From NCBI GenBank assembly GCA_937873135.1, contig CALMVQ010000083.1, positions 21,997 through 82,346 on the forward strand: 60,350 nt of DNA, read 5' to 3'. A program made the translations under genes and the position numbers. The DNA comes from an uncultured Scytonema sp. Lineage in GTDB: Bacteria; Cyanobacteriota; Cyanobacteriia; Cyanobacteriales; Nostocaceae. Every line of letters begins with the position of its first letter. Position 1 is the first letter of the stretch. The notes under the pieces were generated by a model. The model made no database searches and was not told the DNA's origin. It was given only the letters and a program-made list of their open reading frames with translations. Of the stretch, positions 18,387-28,673 are shown one piece after another.

Positions 18387-18428
18387 GATTTGGGAGAGAG
18401 TCAGGATTTTAACCTGACATCCCAAATC
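18387..18428. terminator. bidirectional terminator between gntK and pentapeptide gene
   Basis: GATTTGGGA (18387) pairs perfectly with TCCCAAATC (ending 18428), and inside it GTCAGG pairs with CCTGAC. It sits between two convergent genes, with a T-rich stretch on the + strand side. This is one of the clearest terminator-like structures in the window. Confidence 0.65.
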
Positions 18429-18431
18429 TGG

Positions 18432-18965
18432 TTATTTTTGTTCTGAATCGAGGAGAGTACCTTCTAAATTAGCTCCTTCTAAATTGGCTCCATTCAAGTT
18501 AGCCTGATGCAAATCGGCTTGACTCAAATTGGCGTCTGTTAAGTCAGCAACAACTAAGTCGGCTCCACTTAAATTAGCATTATCTAGATTGGCAGCACTT
18601 AGGTTCGCTTCGTGGAGATTAGCCTCACTTAAAGTCGCATCTATCAGATTTGCTACAGTCAAGTCAGAATGAGTTAAGTTGGCATGATCAAGTTTAGCGC
18701 CGTCTAAAATTGCTCCATCTAGGATGGCTCCAGTTAAGTTCGCTCCAGTGAGATCTGCTTGAGTTAAATTTGCCCCATTCAAATCTGCCTCATTCAAACT
18801 AGCTTGAGTCAAATTTGCCCCATTGAGATTAGCCCCATCTAAAGTAGCCTTATCTAATATGGCTCCACTTAGATTGACTCCCTCTAAATTAACCTCACTT
18901 AAATCGGCTCCTGTAAAGTCTCTGACACCTGCTGCATATTTTGAGAGAATTTCTGCTGCTTCCAT
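18432..18965 (-). CDS. pentapeptide-repeat protein
   Basis: The protein has 177 aa, nearly all A(D/N)Lxx pentapeptides (for example GANLTQADLTGANLTGAILD) after a short N-terminal helix (MEAAEILSKYAAGVRDFTGADL). Such repeats fold into a right-handed square beta-helix. No signal peptide or other domain is present, so it is cytosolic. The function in cyanobacteria is generally unknown. It lies directly 3' of the gntK terminator, with its own start at 18965 about 120 bp from the next pentapeptide gene. Confidence 0.88.
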   Translation of the reverse strand: MEAAEILSKYAAGVRDFTGADLSEVNLEGVNLSGAILDKATLDGANLNGANLTQASLNEADLNGANLTQADLTGANLTGAILDGAILDGAKLDHANLTHSDLTVANLIDATLSEANLHEANLSAANLDNANLSGADLVVADLTDANLSQADLHQANLNGANLEGANLEGTLLDSEQK

Positions 18966-19081
18966 AACTATTTACCTACTTAAATATCTACAAATTAGGT
19001 AAGCCATCAGCCATTTAGTTTTATGAGCCAAACAATTTATGAACATAGCTGACGGCACGAGTGCTGATTACTGATTGCTAT

Positions 19082-19741
19082 TTAGGTTTTTAATAATTCT
19101 AACTCATCAAAAATTGCTCCATCCAAATCAGCCCCTCTCAAGTCTGCCCCAGAGAGATTTGCACCTCTCAAATCAGCTTCCCTCAAATTGGCATTCTGCA
19201 AGCAAGCGTAGCTTAAATTTGCTTCTCTTAAGTCTGCCCGTAACAAATTAGCTGATACCAAATTAGCCCTCACCAATTGCGATTGGTTCAAGTTAGTATC
19301 ACTGAGATTGCTCTCTCGAAAATCTACTGCCGTCAAATTTGCTCTGCTGAGATTAGACTTACTCAAGTCAGATAAAATCAGCGACGCCCGACTTAGGTTA
19401 GCTTCAGCTAAAGACAGAGAGCAAAGCTTTGCACACCTTAAATTAGCATTAACAAAATTTCTCTCTCCTATTGTATACCGCTGCAAAAGCTCACGAGATG
19501 TGAGTCTCTTTAAAAGAGCAAAAGAAACACCTGGATAACACCATGCAGTTGCCATCAGAGCAGCAGCAGTATTAATTGCCACCTCGTCACATTTATTCAC
19601 AGTCACACCGTTGCACCCATCCCATTCACCATTCAGCATAAAGGCAATTTCTTGAGCGCCAGCAATTGATTCAAACAGGAGAACTGATTTTTGTTTCTGT
19701 TTTAACAAGCTGTTTAAGCTTGTTGATATCATGTTTTTCAT
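19082..19741 (-). CDS. pentapeptide-repeat protein with unique N-terminal domain
   Basis: The 219-aa protein has about 90 non-repetitive N-terminal residues (containing SLNSLLKQKQKSVLLFESIA and a Cys-rich stretch). These are followed by about 24 pentapeptides (ANLRCAKLCSLSLAEANLSR onward). A second in-frame ATG three codons in (19732) is an alternative start. It runs in the same direction as the DUF4126 gene, whose stop lies 22 bp upstream, so the two are probably cotranscribed. The N-terminal domain is not one I recognise. Confidence 0.85.
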   Translation of the reverse strand: MKNMISTSLNSLLKQKQKSVLLFESIAGAQEIAFMLNGEWDGCNGVTVNKCDEVAINTAAALMATAWCYPGVSFALLKRLTSRELLQRYTIGERNFVNANLRCAKLCSLSLAEANLSRASLILSDLSKSNLSRANLTAVDFRESNLSDTNLNQSQLVRANLVSANLLRADLREANLSYACLQNANLREADLRGANLSGADLRGADLDGAIFDELELLKT

Positions 19742-19763
19742 CTTTTAAACCTCTATGAAGTGT

Positions 19764-20354
19764 TTAGATGGTTCTTTCTTCCTTTTTTGAAGAGGATCGT
19801 AAATTCATTCTTTGGAATACCTTTTGCATTAAAAAGGTTACGACTACGATTAATAAAACTATAGCTAATATCGGCACAAAGACAGCCATTGCTGATAAGA
19901 CAATTGAACTGCCAGCTTCAATTGTCGAAATTGCAGCGTTACCAATTCCACCTGTCAATGCTGTTGAAGACAAGCGAACCATTCCCATCAAAGTTTGAAT
20001 GATACCCGCAGAACCGCCACCTGCAATCACTGCTATTGTCCATCCTAGTAAAGGATCAGTTGATTCGTGAACCAAGGCTTTGGTAATGAAAATTCCAACT
20101 GCGATCGCCCCTGGTGTAGAAATAGTATCTAGCAAATTATCAATCCATGGGACGTAATAAGCTGCAATTTCAATACAAGTCGCAAATGCAAATGCCAAAA
20201 GTGCTGGATAAGTTCCAATCCATTGAAAATCAGATGAAAGCGGCAGATGTCCATATATTGCGGCAATACTCATAACCAATGGTGGGACAAAAATCCGAAA
20301 GCCACAAGCTGCACTCAACCCAATCCCCATTGCAATACTCAAAAAAATATCCAT
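19764..20354 (-). CDS. DUF4126 membrane protein
   Basis: The 196-aa protein is very hydrophobic, with about five membrane segments. The pattern GIGLSAACGFRIFVPPLVMS at the N-terminus and WIDNLLDTISTPGAIAVG in the middle is characteristic of DUF4126. A basic C-terminus (RMNLRSSSKKEERTI) is likely cytoplasmic. The function of the family is unknown. It appears to be the first gene of a two-gene unit with the downstream pentapeptide gene. Confidence 0.8.
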   Translation of the reverse strand: MDIFLSIAMGIGLSAACGFRIFVPPLVMSIAAIYGHLPLSSDFQWIGTYPALLAFAFATCIEIAAYYVPWIDNLLDTISTPGAIAVGIFITKALVHESTDPLLGWTIAVIAGGGSAGIIQTLMGMVRLSSTALTGGIGNAAISTIEAGSSIVLSAMAVFVPILAIVLLIVVVTFLMQKVFQRMNLRSSSKKEERTI

Positions 20355-21154
20355 AATTACATAAATTTATATAAGACAAATTCCTCTATAGATGCGGGTA
20401 AAAAAGGGAATAAATATTGAGCTATACTGCTATAATTCCACGCGCTTTCCTCCTGGGATTAAAGCTTGGACACTAAAGAGTGCTAGCGATACACGTCTTG
20501 AAATACATTTTTTGGCTTGAAAGACACGAATGTATTATTTTTTATAAATTTATATTCAGCCGGATACTATTCTTTGAAAGAATAGCAATTCTTAATTGTA
20601 TCTCCTGAACTTACTTCTGTTTTGTCAATCTCGAAAAACAATAATCTAAGCAAAATTATGACATTTTAATTAAAGAAAGCTTTGAGCCTTTATTTCCTAA
20701 TAGTAATTATACTTCGTAACTTTAAGTTGGAAAGTCAAGTTAGGAAAGACCTTCAGATATTTTCTTTTCACATAATAACAAAAATAGGTTATATAGAAGA
20801 TTTTTCTAACAACCGTAAGCAAAACATTGTAGATACGATCTTTATCTCTATAAAAATATCAAATTTCTTGTAAGAAAATAACCATCTAGAGTCAGAAAAA
20901 AGTTCTTGCTAAAGTTAGAGAAATTTGATTAGCTAATCACCAAGCCATTATGCACAAGAGTAATTTCAGCAGAACTTTAAGATTTGAGGTATAGCAGATT
21001 CCAACCGAATAAAGTACATTCGTAGGGGCGTTCTGTGTAGGGTACGGCTGTTCGCCTTCATGCTACCTAACCTACACAAGTCATCCATAGTCGATAGCTG
21101 CTCTCCTTGAACACTATCACGGAGTGGTGAATGAGAGGCTATTTGCGAAACTAG
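20355..21154. other. 800-bp AT-rich intergenic region
   Basis: I see no convincing gene. A 63-codon frame at 20682-20873 has no ribosome binding site and biased AT-rich composition. A perfect dyad CTATTCTTT-G-AAAGAATAG sits at 20567-20585, about 210 bp before the DUF4126 start, and could be an operator. Around 21020-21080 there is a GTAGGGGCG / GTAGGGT word typical of dispersed cyanobacterial repeats. Confidence 0.5.
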
Positions 21155-24100
21155 CTAAAACCGCGTATTATACTCAATTGCTGCACGAGTGTCATCAGAT
21201 AAATTTGTAGAAGTACGCACGCGAATTTTGGAATTAAATCGGTAGTTAACCCCGAATTGAGGGGGATCACTCGTTGTCAAAATCTTGAGAACAGAAAAGT
21301 AAAAATTGCGATTTATATCGACTCCTGCTTCTGCCGCCAAATCCAGGGAAGAAGAGGAAGAACTTGAGTTAGAGGCATTTCTCCTTGTATTTGTCGTGTC
21401 ATAGGAAAGCGTTGGGTAGAGACGGAATTCGCTCAAGCCTAGCGCATTACCAATTTGACTAAAAGTTTGTTGAATATTGAGCGCTGAACTTGCTAAGTTG
21501 GCAAGTCCTAAGGTACTATCACCACGTCCTAGCGTTTGTATAAAGGTACCACCAAGTAAGGCAACAATTTCTGATTTGCTATATGAAGGATTACTTGTCA
21601 GTTCCAAACCGTTGTTGATTTGACTGGCAGGACCTTGAATTCTAGCATCAACACTAACACTGTTGACAGTGTCTATATTTGTAGTGATTGATTGGTTAAT
21701 TTCCGACGAAAAAGGTGAGGTTGTGGTGGCAAACTGTGAGGGGTTTGCATCTAGTACCTTGGTTGTTAGGCTGATATTCAAATTCGGATCACGAGGTTGA
21801 CTCGCAGTAAAAGTTGCTGTTTGTCTGGAGTTACGGGCAAGAGTAAACTGGGTAGAGAACAAATTCAAGCTTCCTCCCGTCAACCGGATCATTCCCTCTG
21901 GTACAGGAGCCTTTAACGGACCGTTGACAGTCAGGGTACCAGTAGCTTGAAAATTAAGAATCGGTGGACGGGTGATGTCTACCTTCTGGCCCAGCGTCAA
22001 CCGTAGATTGTTAAACTGTGGTTGTGGCGTTGTGTCATTAGCATCAGGAGTGCTAGGCTTGGTCTGTTTAAGCAGCTCTTTTACATCTGGTGTAATGCTA
22101 AGAGAGTTGCTGTCGCTAAGGGAAGTAGCGTTGGCAGATGCCAGCAGCAAGACCTTACCATCTGCTAACTGTACGTCACCGCCAATTGTCGGATTAAGAA
22201 CAGAACCAGTAATCTGTACATCGCCGTTCACACCTCCTTTATACAGTCCCTTGAGGTTTACCGCTAATTGGTTGAGGTTGACATTCAGGCCATTATTTGT
22301 CGTCTGGTCGTTGTTGAAAATAGGAAGTTCCCCTTTTACGGCTACTGTACCTTGGCTAAATTTACCTTGGAAATTTTCCACTACAACCTGGTCAAGATTA
22401 AACCGTGCGCTGCCTGTAACATTTGTGAGTTTTTCTGGCAAAGCTTGTGCAGAAAATGTGGCATTGTTGATAGAGGCAAATCCATTAACCAAGGGCTTTT
22501 GTAGAGTTCCGCGTACCGTCAGGTCAACTTGTCCCTGACCATTGTCAAAGACCACCTGATTCGTGAACAGGTTTAATAATGCCAATCCCTCATTTTTGAC
22601 ATTCACTTCCAGACTAATTTGATCGGTGTCTGGTGCCACGGACGCAAAAGGTAATTTGTAGGGGATACTGCCAGCAATAGTTAGAGGTTCCGCTCCAGAA
22701 ACTAAGACTTTACTGCCAAAGCTCAAGCGCCCTTTATTATAGCCAAAATTAGCTGTGGCTGATTCCAGTGGCTTCTGATTCAAAGTTGCGTCGGCTATTT
22801 GTAATTGACCTTGTGCTTGCGGATTATCAAGACTGCCTGATATAGCTGCTGTCGCGTCGAGATTACCTGTTAAACCAAATGGCAGTTTGACAAAATTATT
22901 CAACACCTGTATGGGAAAATTTGAGACTTGCAACTGACCTGATTCCACAGTGCTACCAATTTTCCCCGTGAAAGCAATTAGCCTTTTGTCTGACTCTATT
23001 CGCAAAGGTTGCAACGTTAGTACACCTTTTTCAAAGCCCCCCCTCGCAATCAGCTGCTCTACTTTATAGAGGCGATCTGGTTCGTTCTCTTTACCCCACA
23101 CAATATTTTGACTGTTGACATTAAACTGCGCGCTCAGTCCGTTAGCTGAGGCCGTATCTACACTTGCCTCAGCGTTAAAAGTTCCTTTTAAATCAGCTAA
23201 ATTAGGTATGAAAGAATTATTGCGTCGCTGTTGAAGCTCTTTTGTTCGCAGTGCTTCAATTTCAGCAAAGCGTTGTAGCTGGGTATATAAAGGCTGCTCT
23301 GGCAACCCTACAGGATCAGTACTGATATCGGCTGCCTTGCCGTAGATTGGCGCTGCCATAGAAGGTTTTCTGAAATCTTGCAAGTCGAATAGCTGTAATG
23401 CTGTCAGGACATCTTGAATTTGTCCCTGAGTAACGTTGACTTTACCTTGCACTCGAGGACCTTTAGGAGTTTGGGTGAGAGTTGCTGCAAGAGCATAGCG
23501 ACTGTTACCTTTGTTAAATTCGCTACTTATCAAGTTAGCCGTACCATTGTTGTAGCTAAATTGTGCTTGCAAGCTGTCACCTACAATGCGACCAACTTGC
23601 GGTTTAGCGACAGCTACACTCCCCACCGTGGCATATGTCTTCTTATTTACCTGAACATTTCCATTTAGCAACCCGGCAAGAGTTGCTGTACCGAGACGAG
23701 TATTGGGAGGCGGTGTCAATTTCAAAATCGCCAAGGGGAAGTTGTCTACTTTCACAGCTAAATTATCCCCTTGGGATTGTCCTTGTGCTATGGCATTCTC
23801 CCACCTCACAGTAAAAGATTCCGGGCTATTGTTAGCGTCTAAACTGGCGGCAATGCGATCGCGAGTTCCTGTCAAATCTAAAGACGCACCTTGTCCCCGT
23901 ACTGCCTGAACATTCCCACTTAACACAGGTTCAAAAGCCAAATTATTCACCACCAAGTTTCGCAACCTGAGTTGCCCTTGAACGTTCGGCACAGGGAGCT
24001 TACCCGTAACTTGTCCGCTAAAGTCTGCCATTCCTGTTAAAGCCACTAAACTAGGAAGCTTGACAGGTAACTTTTGGAGATTGTAATTTTGAGCTTGGAT

Positions 24101-26707
24101 GTTAAGATTTATACCCGTAATCTCCGGTACTCCGGCTTTCTGTGCATTGGCTAATATGTAACCACTTACGTTTAAATCCCGAGCCGTCGCACGTTGGAGG
24201 GCCAGCTTTTCTCCATCCCAATTGATCACTGCCGTCAGTGGTTCAGTGAAACCAGGAATACCTTTGGATAACTGTACCTGACCAGCCGCCTGTATATTTT
24301 TGAGAGACGCTAAATTCTTGGTGTCTAAAATATTACCTGCCACCTGGAGCTTACTGCCCAACTGACCCTGTAACTGTGGTGAAAACCGATTGAGTTCTAC
24401 ACCTGAAGTCGCAATTTCAGCTTGATACCGACCTTCGGCCAATTGGATATTGGAAGCGGTGACTTTGCCACCTACGACATTCAATTGTGCTTCACCTGTA
24501 GCTTGGAGAGTTTGTGGTTGGACGGATTCCGCTGAGCCTGCCACATTAAACTGCCCGGTTAAACTTCCTTGAAATTGCTTGGGAACTTGTGGCGCTAATT
24601 GCAAAAGTTGCAAATCATTCGCTTGGACTCGTGCTTGATAAACACCTTCCTCTAGTCGGATGTTCGAGACGTTTACTCTACCACCACCAAGCGGCAAACG
24701 GGCTTCACCTGTAGCGCGTAAGTTTTTGATGTTCAGTGCATTTGTATTTCCCGCAATTTGGAACGTACCCGCCAATGGGCCGCCTAGTGCTGGCGGTGCC
24801 TGTTTCAAGATCCGTCTCAAATAGAGATTATCTGCTACAAGTTGTGCTGCAAAGTTTTGGTCTTGTAGCTGCACGTTAGAAACCGCAACTGTCCCACCCG
24901 CAATTTGTAGTTTAGCGTTTTCAGTACGAATGCTATTGATTGTAAACGGACCTGTATTGCCTGAGAGTAGAACACGACCATTAAAGCGTGGATTATTCAG
25001 AGAAATATTTTGCAATTGACTGGGGTTGATGAAGCGTTCCGCCTCAATCTGGGAAGCATCAACGATCGCTGTATATTTCTGGTTTGCCCAACTTCCAGAC
25101 CCTTGTACCGTACCACCAGCTACATTAAAAGCAACATCGCGGAATAAGAAGGACCTATTTTGAGTGATAATTGTCGCCTGTCCGTTTGTCGGGTAGGTTG
25201 CATTGGGTGCTTGCAATTGCACTTGTGTTTGGACTTTACTCGGAACACCAGTCACTTTGGCTGTCGCAGAGACAATGCCGAGTTTTAATGGGGCTTTGAT
25301 GTCGTAAGCGGAAGCGATCCCGTCCCCGGAAAGATTCTTTGCCGTGAAATTCAAATCCAACTGCGGAATTTGACTCAGTTGTTGGATTGTACCCCCACCC
25401 GTGACTTCACCACCGATTGTGGGTTGTGCTTGAATATCGTTGAGGTTAATAACCGATGCTGTTGGGGAATAGACAAACTTGCTGCGGAAGCTATTAAGAT
25501 TAACTTTATCGACTATGGCAGGCTTGGTACTCGTCACCGTGCCTTTAAGAATAGGCTGAGTGCTTGCGCCAACAACCTGTACATCAGCTTTAACTTCCCC
25601 AGCAACAGACACGGGTAGTTTTAATTTGAGTGTTTCTTGGGCATTAGCAAGACTGACTGCATTAACACGCGCTGCTATCTTGTAACCAGTCTTGGTATCA
25701 ATAGTCCCATTAGCCACCAGAGGTATTTTCCCGAAGCTTGTCCTCATGTTATCCAACTGCACTTGAGTTCCCTGAAAGCGGAGGTTTCCTTGGGAATTGA
25801 TAAACGGTTGTGGTGCTTTGGGAACTTGAGCTTGAACTCCTTGGACACTGGCGCTTCCTTGGATGGAAAATTGTTGCTGTTGTTGTGGTGTGTAGTGGAC
25901 GTTCAAGTCGCCTTGGACTCGACCTGCCTGTAAGTCTAATGGTAATGTGACTAAGCGACCGATATCAGCCGCAACTAAATCTTGCCCTCGCAGTTGTAAG
26001 TTTGATTCTAGAGTTTTTAGTCGTGCATCTCCTTGAATTGAAAAGTCTCCACCACTATCTGCTTGTCCGCCAACGTCAAACTTAGCCAACTCATTGTTGT
26101 TGAGAAGCTGTGCAGAACCATTCAGTTGGGAAAAGGTGACTGGCGTTGAGGAGAGAGGAGGAGTGGAAGTGGGAGATGGTGTCTTTGGATATGGTAATAG
26201 CGCTACTTTGGCATTACGAAGCCAAATTTTGTCTAAAACAGTTTTAATTGGTCCTTGTTTACCTGGTGGAGCTAACTTAGTGTTAATCCAGCGCCCTTGT
26301 TGGTCCTGTTGAAGGTAAACATCAGGATCAACTAGGGTTACGTCTAGTTTTAATGTCCGATGAAACAGTAACTGCAATGGGTCAAAACCTACCTCCACAC
26401 TATCGACCGAAGCCCTAGCCGGATCTGTAGATGTTGCTGGAACCACTGAAGCCCCAAACTCTAATCCTGTCAGCGAAATTTCCTTGACTTCACCCAGTTT
26501 GACAGGACGGTTAAGTGTTGTGGTGAGACTGCTTTCTGCTAAAGGCACTAAATCTTTGTGAACAAAAACCCACAAACGCCAAGCACCGCCTGCAAGTCCA
26601 ACCAGCGCCAGACCGCCCAACGCAAAGCTGCCACGACGAACCATCAACCACTTACGGTTATTATTATCGGAATTGGACTGATTCTCTGGATTGGGAGAGT
26701 TAGTCAT
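21155..26707 (-). CDS. tamB: TamB-like translocation/assembly module protein (DUF490), giant AsmA-superfamily protein
   Basis: At 1850 aa it is one of the large inner-membrane-anchored periplasmic bridge proteins. An N-terminal signal anchor (about 26-49) is followed by a very long, repetitive beta-helical region (GxLxVxG/ANLxLxx patterns). The C-terminal TamB/DUF490 domain has LLGGTFIQTL and PTLSYDTTNT and ends in an aromatic residue (EYNTRF). TamB acts with an Omp85 protein in outer-membrane assembly, and related proteins move lipids across the periplasm. No Omp85 gene is adjacent. Long proline/Ser-rich linkers appear near residues 155-170 and in a poly-Ser patch near the C-terminus. The start at 26707 gives a sensible hydrophilic N-terminus. 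Confidence 0.9.
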   Translation of the reverse strand: MTNSPNPENQSNSDNNNRKWLMVRRGSFALGGLALVGLAGGAWRLWVFVHKDLVPLAESSLTTTLNRPVKLGEVKEISLTGLEFGASVVPATSTDPARASVDSVEVGFDPLQLLFHRTLKLDVTLVDPDVYLQQDQQGRWINTKLAPPGKQGPIKTVLDKIWLRNAKVALLPYPKTPSPTSTPPLSSTPVTFSQLNGSAQLLNNNELAKFDVGGQADSGGDFSIQGDARLKTLESNLQLRGQDLVAADIGRLVTLPLDLQAGRVQGDLNVHYTPQQQQQFSIQGSASVQGVQAQVPKAPQPFINSQGNLRFQGTQVQLDNMRTSFGKIPLVANGTIDTKTGYKIAARVNAVSLANAQETLKLKLPVSVAGEVKADVQVVGASTQPILKGTVTSTKPAIVDKVNLNSFRSKFVYSPTASVINLNDIQAQPTIGGEVTGGGTIQQLSQIPQLDLNFTAKNLSGDGIASAYDIKAPLKLGIVSATAKVTGVPSKVQTQVQLQAPNATYPTNGQATIITQNRSFLFRDVAFNVAGGTVQGSGSWANQKYTAIVDASQIEAERFINPSQLQNISLNNPRFNGRVLLSGNTGPFTINSIRTENAKLQIAGGTVAVSNVQLQDQNFAAQLVADNLYLRRILKQAPPALGGPLAGTFQIAGNTNALNIKNLRATGEARLPLGGGRVNVSNIRLEEGVYQARVQANDLQLLQLAPQVPKQFQGSLTGQFNVAGSAESVQPQTLQATGEAQLNVVGGKVTASNIQLAEGRYQAEIATSGVELNRFSPQLQGQLGSKLQVAGNILDTKNLASLKNIQAAGQVQLSKGIPGFTEPLTAVINWDGEKLALQRATARDLNVSGYILANAQKAGVPEITGINLNIQAQNYNLQKLPVKLPSLVALTGMADFSGQVTGKLPVPNVQGQLRLRNLVVNNLAFEPVLSGNVQAVRGQGASLDLTGTRDRIAASLDANNSPESFTVRWENAIAQGQSQGDNLAVKVDNFPLAILKLTPPPNTRLGTATLAGLLNGNVQVNKKTYATVGSVAVAKPQVGRIVGDSLQAQFSYNNGTANLISSEFNKGNSRYALAATLTQTPKGPRVQGKVNVTQGQIQDVLTALQLFDLQDFRKPSMAAPIYGKAADISTDPVGLPEQPLYTQLQRFAEIEALRTKELQQRRNNSFIPNLADLKGTFNAEASVDTASANGLSAQFNVNSQNIVWGKENEPDRLYKVEQLIARGGFEKGVLTLQPLRIESDKRLIAFTGKIGSTVESGQLQVSNFPIQVLNNFVKLPFGLTGNLDATAAISGSLDNPQAQGQLQIADATLNQKPLESATANFGYNKGRLSFGSKVLVSGAEPLTIAGSIPYKLPFASVAPDTDQISLEVNVKNEGLALLNLFTNQVVFDNGQGQVDLTVRGTLQKPLVNGFASINNATFSAQALPEKLTNVTGSARFNLDQVVVENFQGKFSQGTVAVKGELPIFNNDQTTNNGLNVNLNQLAVNLKGLYKGGVNGDVQITGSVLNPTIGGDVQLADGKVLLLASANATSLSDSNSLSITPDVKELLKQTKPSTPDANDTTPQPQFNNLRLTLGQKVDITRPPILNFQATGTLTVNGPLKAPVPEGMIRLTGGSLNLFSTQFTLARNSRQTATFTASQPRDPNLNISLTTKVLDANPSQFATTTSPFSSEINQSITTNIDTVNSVSVDARIQGPASQINNGLELTSNPSYSKSEIVALLGGTFIQTLGRGDSTLGLANLASSALNIQQTFSQIGNALGLSEFRLYPTLSYDTTNTRRNASNSSSSSSSLDLAAEAGVDINRNFYFSVLKILTTSDPPQFGVNYRFNSKIRVRTSTNLSDDTRAAIEYNTRF

Positions 26708-27248
26708 TTCATCGACTCACCGGATTTAGCTGGCACACTATCTATTTATGCCACTTTTTTAGGATAACTGACTATACCAAATTGAGTCATTTGATTTTGG
26801 ATTTTCTATAACTGATGCGCGGATTTTAGATTTTAGATTTATTCTACTGATGAATCCGCTTGCTCTGTCGCATCAGGGGATCATCAAGCAGCAAGAATTA
26901 TGTCAATAACAATCTTGTCAGCCTAAAAAAATATTAAGAATATTAACAATTGTATGAGTCCACTCAAAAGTTTCCACTCTATCTGGGAATGAACAGAGGT
27001 ATCCATTTTACTGTAAAAGATTGACGCTTGACTGAAGTTCTGTGCTTGTTTGTAACACTTAATAGTGAAAGCTTTATCCCTGAACTTAAAGTATGGGGGA
27101 TGAGCGATTAGTAAAGAACCCCGGCTTATACGAAAAATACTCATATTCGGCAACCGAATATGAGTGAAGAAACTGGAGGTATGGTACATGATGCAAAAGT
27201 CATGTTTAATATAGATCAAAAATAGAAAATATTTAGATGCTTACACCC
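26708..27248. other. intergenic region between tamB and the DUF3110 gene
   Basis: This divergent spacer of about 540 bp contains AT-rich direct repeats of GATTTTAGATTTTAG (26820-26840) and the palindrome listed separately at 27139-27165. A 98-codon minus-strand frame at 26923-27219 crosses the palindrome and looks non-coding. Confidence 0.5.
27139..27165. promoter_or_regulatory. perfect 12-bp hairpin upstream of DUF3110 gene
   Basis: ACTCATATTCGG-CAA-CCGAATATGAGT has twelve perfect base pairs with a 3-nt loop, 84 bp before the chosen DUF3110 start and without a following T-run. It may be a regulator binding site, an RNA hairpin in the leader, or a repeat unit. Confidence 0.5.
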
Positions 27249-27647
27249 ATGCGTGTTTTTGTGTTGATTTTCAATGCCCGAACAGAAAATGAGGGAATTC
27301 ACACAGTTCGGGTGGGCGATCGCAACAAGATTCTGATGTTTGAGTCGGAAGACGATGCCACGCGCTTTGCCCTAATGTTAGAAGCTCAGGATTTTCCCTC
27401 ACCGACAGTAGAAGAGATTGATTCTGAAGAAGTTAAGCAATTTTGCCAAAGTGCTGACTATGATTGGGAAATAGTTCCAGAAAACGTTGGTATCGTCCTT
27501 CCTCCAGAAACTAATGTTGAAGAAACTGACTGGAAACTAGACTCCGAGGTAGAAAACACCGATCTCCAACGGAAAGCGCCAGAAAAACCGGAATTGTCTG
27601 ATACCGAACTAGATAGTCTTCGCCGTAAATTAGAGGGGTTGTTGTAA
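27249..27647 (+). CDS. DUF3110 domain protein
   Basis: This small acidic cytosolic protein of a cyanobacteria-specific family begins MRVFVLIFNARTENEGIHTV and has the family core ESEDDATRFALMLEAQDF and DWEIVPENVG. An upstream in-frame ATG (27237, MLTP) exists, but the family start is the ATG at 27249. The acidic C-terminal extension ends in a helix (LDSLRRKLEGLL). The function is unknown. murQ follows 112 bp later on the same strand. Confidence 0.8.
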   Translation: MRVFVLIFNARTENEGIHTVRVGDRNKILMFESEDDATRFALMLEAQDFPSPTVEEIDSEEVKQFCQSADYDWEIVPENVGIVLPPETNVEETDWKLDSEVENTDLQRKAPEKPELSDTELDSLRRKLEGLL

Positions 27648-27758
27648 ATGGTCACGATTTACTAGGAATGTGGTTAGTTGCTAATTGTTGGTCGCGAACG
27701 TATTATCGACTCACAACTAACAACCAACAACTAACAACCCACAAAGGACAAACAACAA

Positions 27759-28673
27759 ATGACGTTGCAGGAACGCGGAAATCTTTTAACGGAGCAGGTC
27801 AACCCTAGTAGTCTTAATTTAGACCAGATCAGTTCAATAGAATTGGTAGAACTGTTTAATAGCGAAGATGAAAAGGCAGTGGCTGCGGTTGTCGCGGCTA
27901 AAGTTGAGTTGGCTCAAGCAATAGACACAACAGCAGAGCGTTTACGTCAAGGAGGACGCCTATTTTACATTGGTGCGGGAACGAGTGGTAGGTTAGGGGT
28001 TCTAGACGCAGCTGAATGTCCACCTACTTTTTGTACACCGCCAGAGTTGGTACAGGGGATTATTGCTGGTGGTGCTGGCGCACTCGTTCGCAGTTCTGAA
28101 GATTTAGAAGATCGTGCTGAAGATGGAGAAGCGGCGATTCGAGAGCGACAAGTTACGCAGATGGACGTCGTTGTGGGTATCACCGCAGGCGGGACAACGC
28201 CTTTTGTCCACGGGGCATTAAATGCTGCCTGTCAACGGGGAGCCACGACTATTTTTATCGCTTGTGTTCCCATCGAACAAGTCAAGAGCAACGCTGAAAT
28301 CGATATTCGCCTTTTGACAGGACCAGAAGTGCTAGCGGGTTCAACTCGTCTGAAAGCTGGTACGGCAACAAAGCTCGCTTTAAATATCCTTTCTACGGGT
28401 GTTATGGTTAAGCTGGGCAAAGTTTACGGCAATCGCATGGTAGATGTGGCGGTGACAAATCAAAAGTTACGCGATCGCGCTTTGCGAATTTTGCAAGATC
28501 TCACAGGCTTGAGTCGTGAAGCCGCAGGTTTCTTACTAGATCGCAGTGGCAAGTGGGTGAAGTTAGCACTCTTAATGCATTGGACTGGTTTAGAAAAAGA
28601 AGAGGGCTTGGAGCTATTATCACGATATCAAGGTAATGTCAGGGCCGCAATTGCAGAAATTAAGGAAAAGTAA
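27759..28673 (+). CDS. murQ: N-acetylmuramic acid 6-phosphate etherase
   Basis: MurQ cleaves the lactyl ether of MurNAc-6-phosphate during peptidoglycan recycling, giving GlcNAc-6-phosphate and lactate. The 304-aa sequence has the SIS-domain sugar-phosphate motif FYIGAGTSGRLGVLDAAECP followed by PTF, the second motif GITAGGTTPFV, and the C-terminal helical lobe with RALRILQDLTGL. Length and motifs are complete. The upstream spacer contains degenerate ACAACTAACAACC repeats (27705-27745). Partners such as amgK or a MurNAc transporter are not in the window. Confidence 0.93.
   Translation: MTLQERGNLLTEQVNPSSLNLDQISSIELVELFNSEDEKAVAAVVAAKVELAQAIDTTAERLRQGGRLFYIGAGTSGRLGVLDAAECPPTFCTPPELVQGIIAGGAGALVRSSEDLEDRAEDGEAAIRERQVTQMDVVVGITAGGTTPFVHGALNAACQRGATTIFIACVPIEQVKSNAEIDIRLLTGPEVLAGSTRLKAGTATKLALNILSTGVMVKLGKVYGNRMVDVAVTNQKLRDRALRILQDLTGLSREAAGFLLDRSGKWVKLALLMHWTGLEKEEGLELLSRYQGNVRAAIAEIKEK

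Noticed and set aside
20682-20873. 63-codon AT-rich frame
   Set aside because: Composition follows the surrounding AT-rich spacer, with no start signal and no family resemblance.
21972-22538. 188-codon + strand open frame inside tamB
   Set aside because: Antisense to a clear 1850-residue gene, with no recognisable domain; a shadow of tamB codon usage.
26923-27219. 98-codon minus frame before the DUF3110 gene
   Set aside because: Crosses a perfect hairpin and has irregular composition; judged non-coding.
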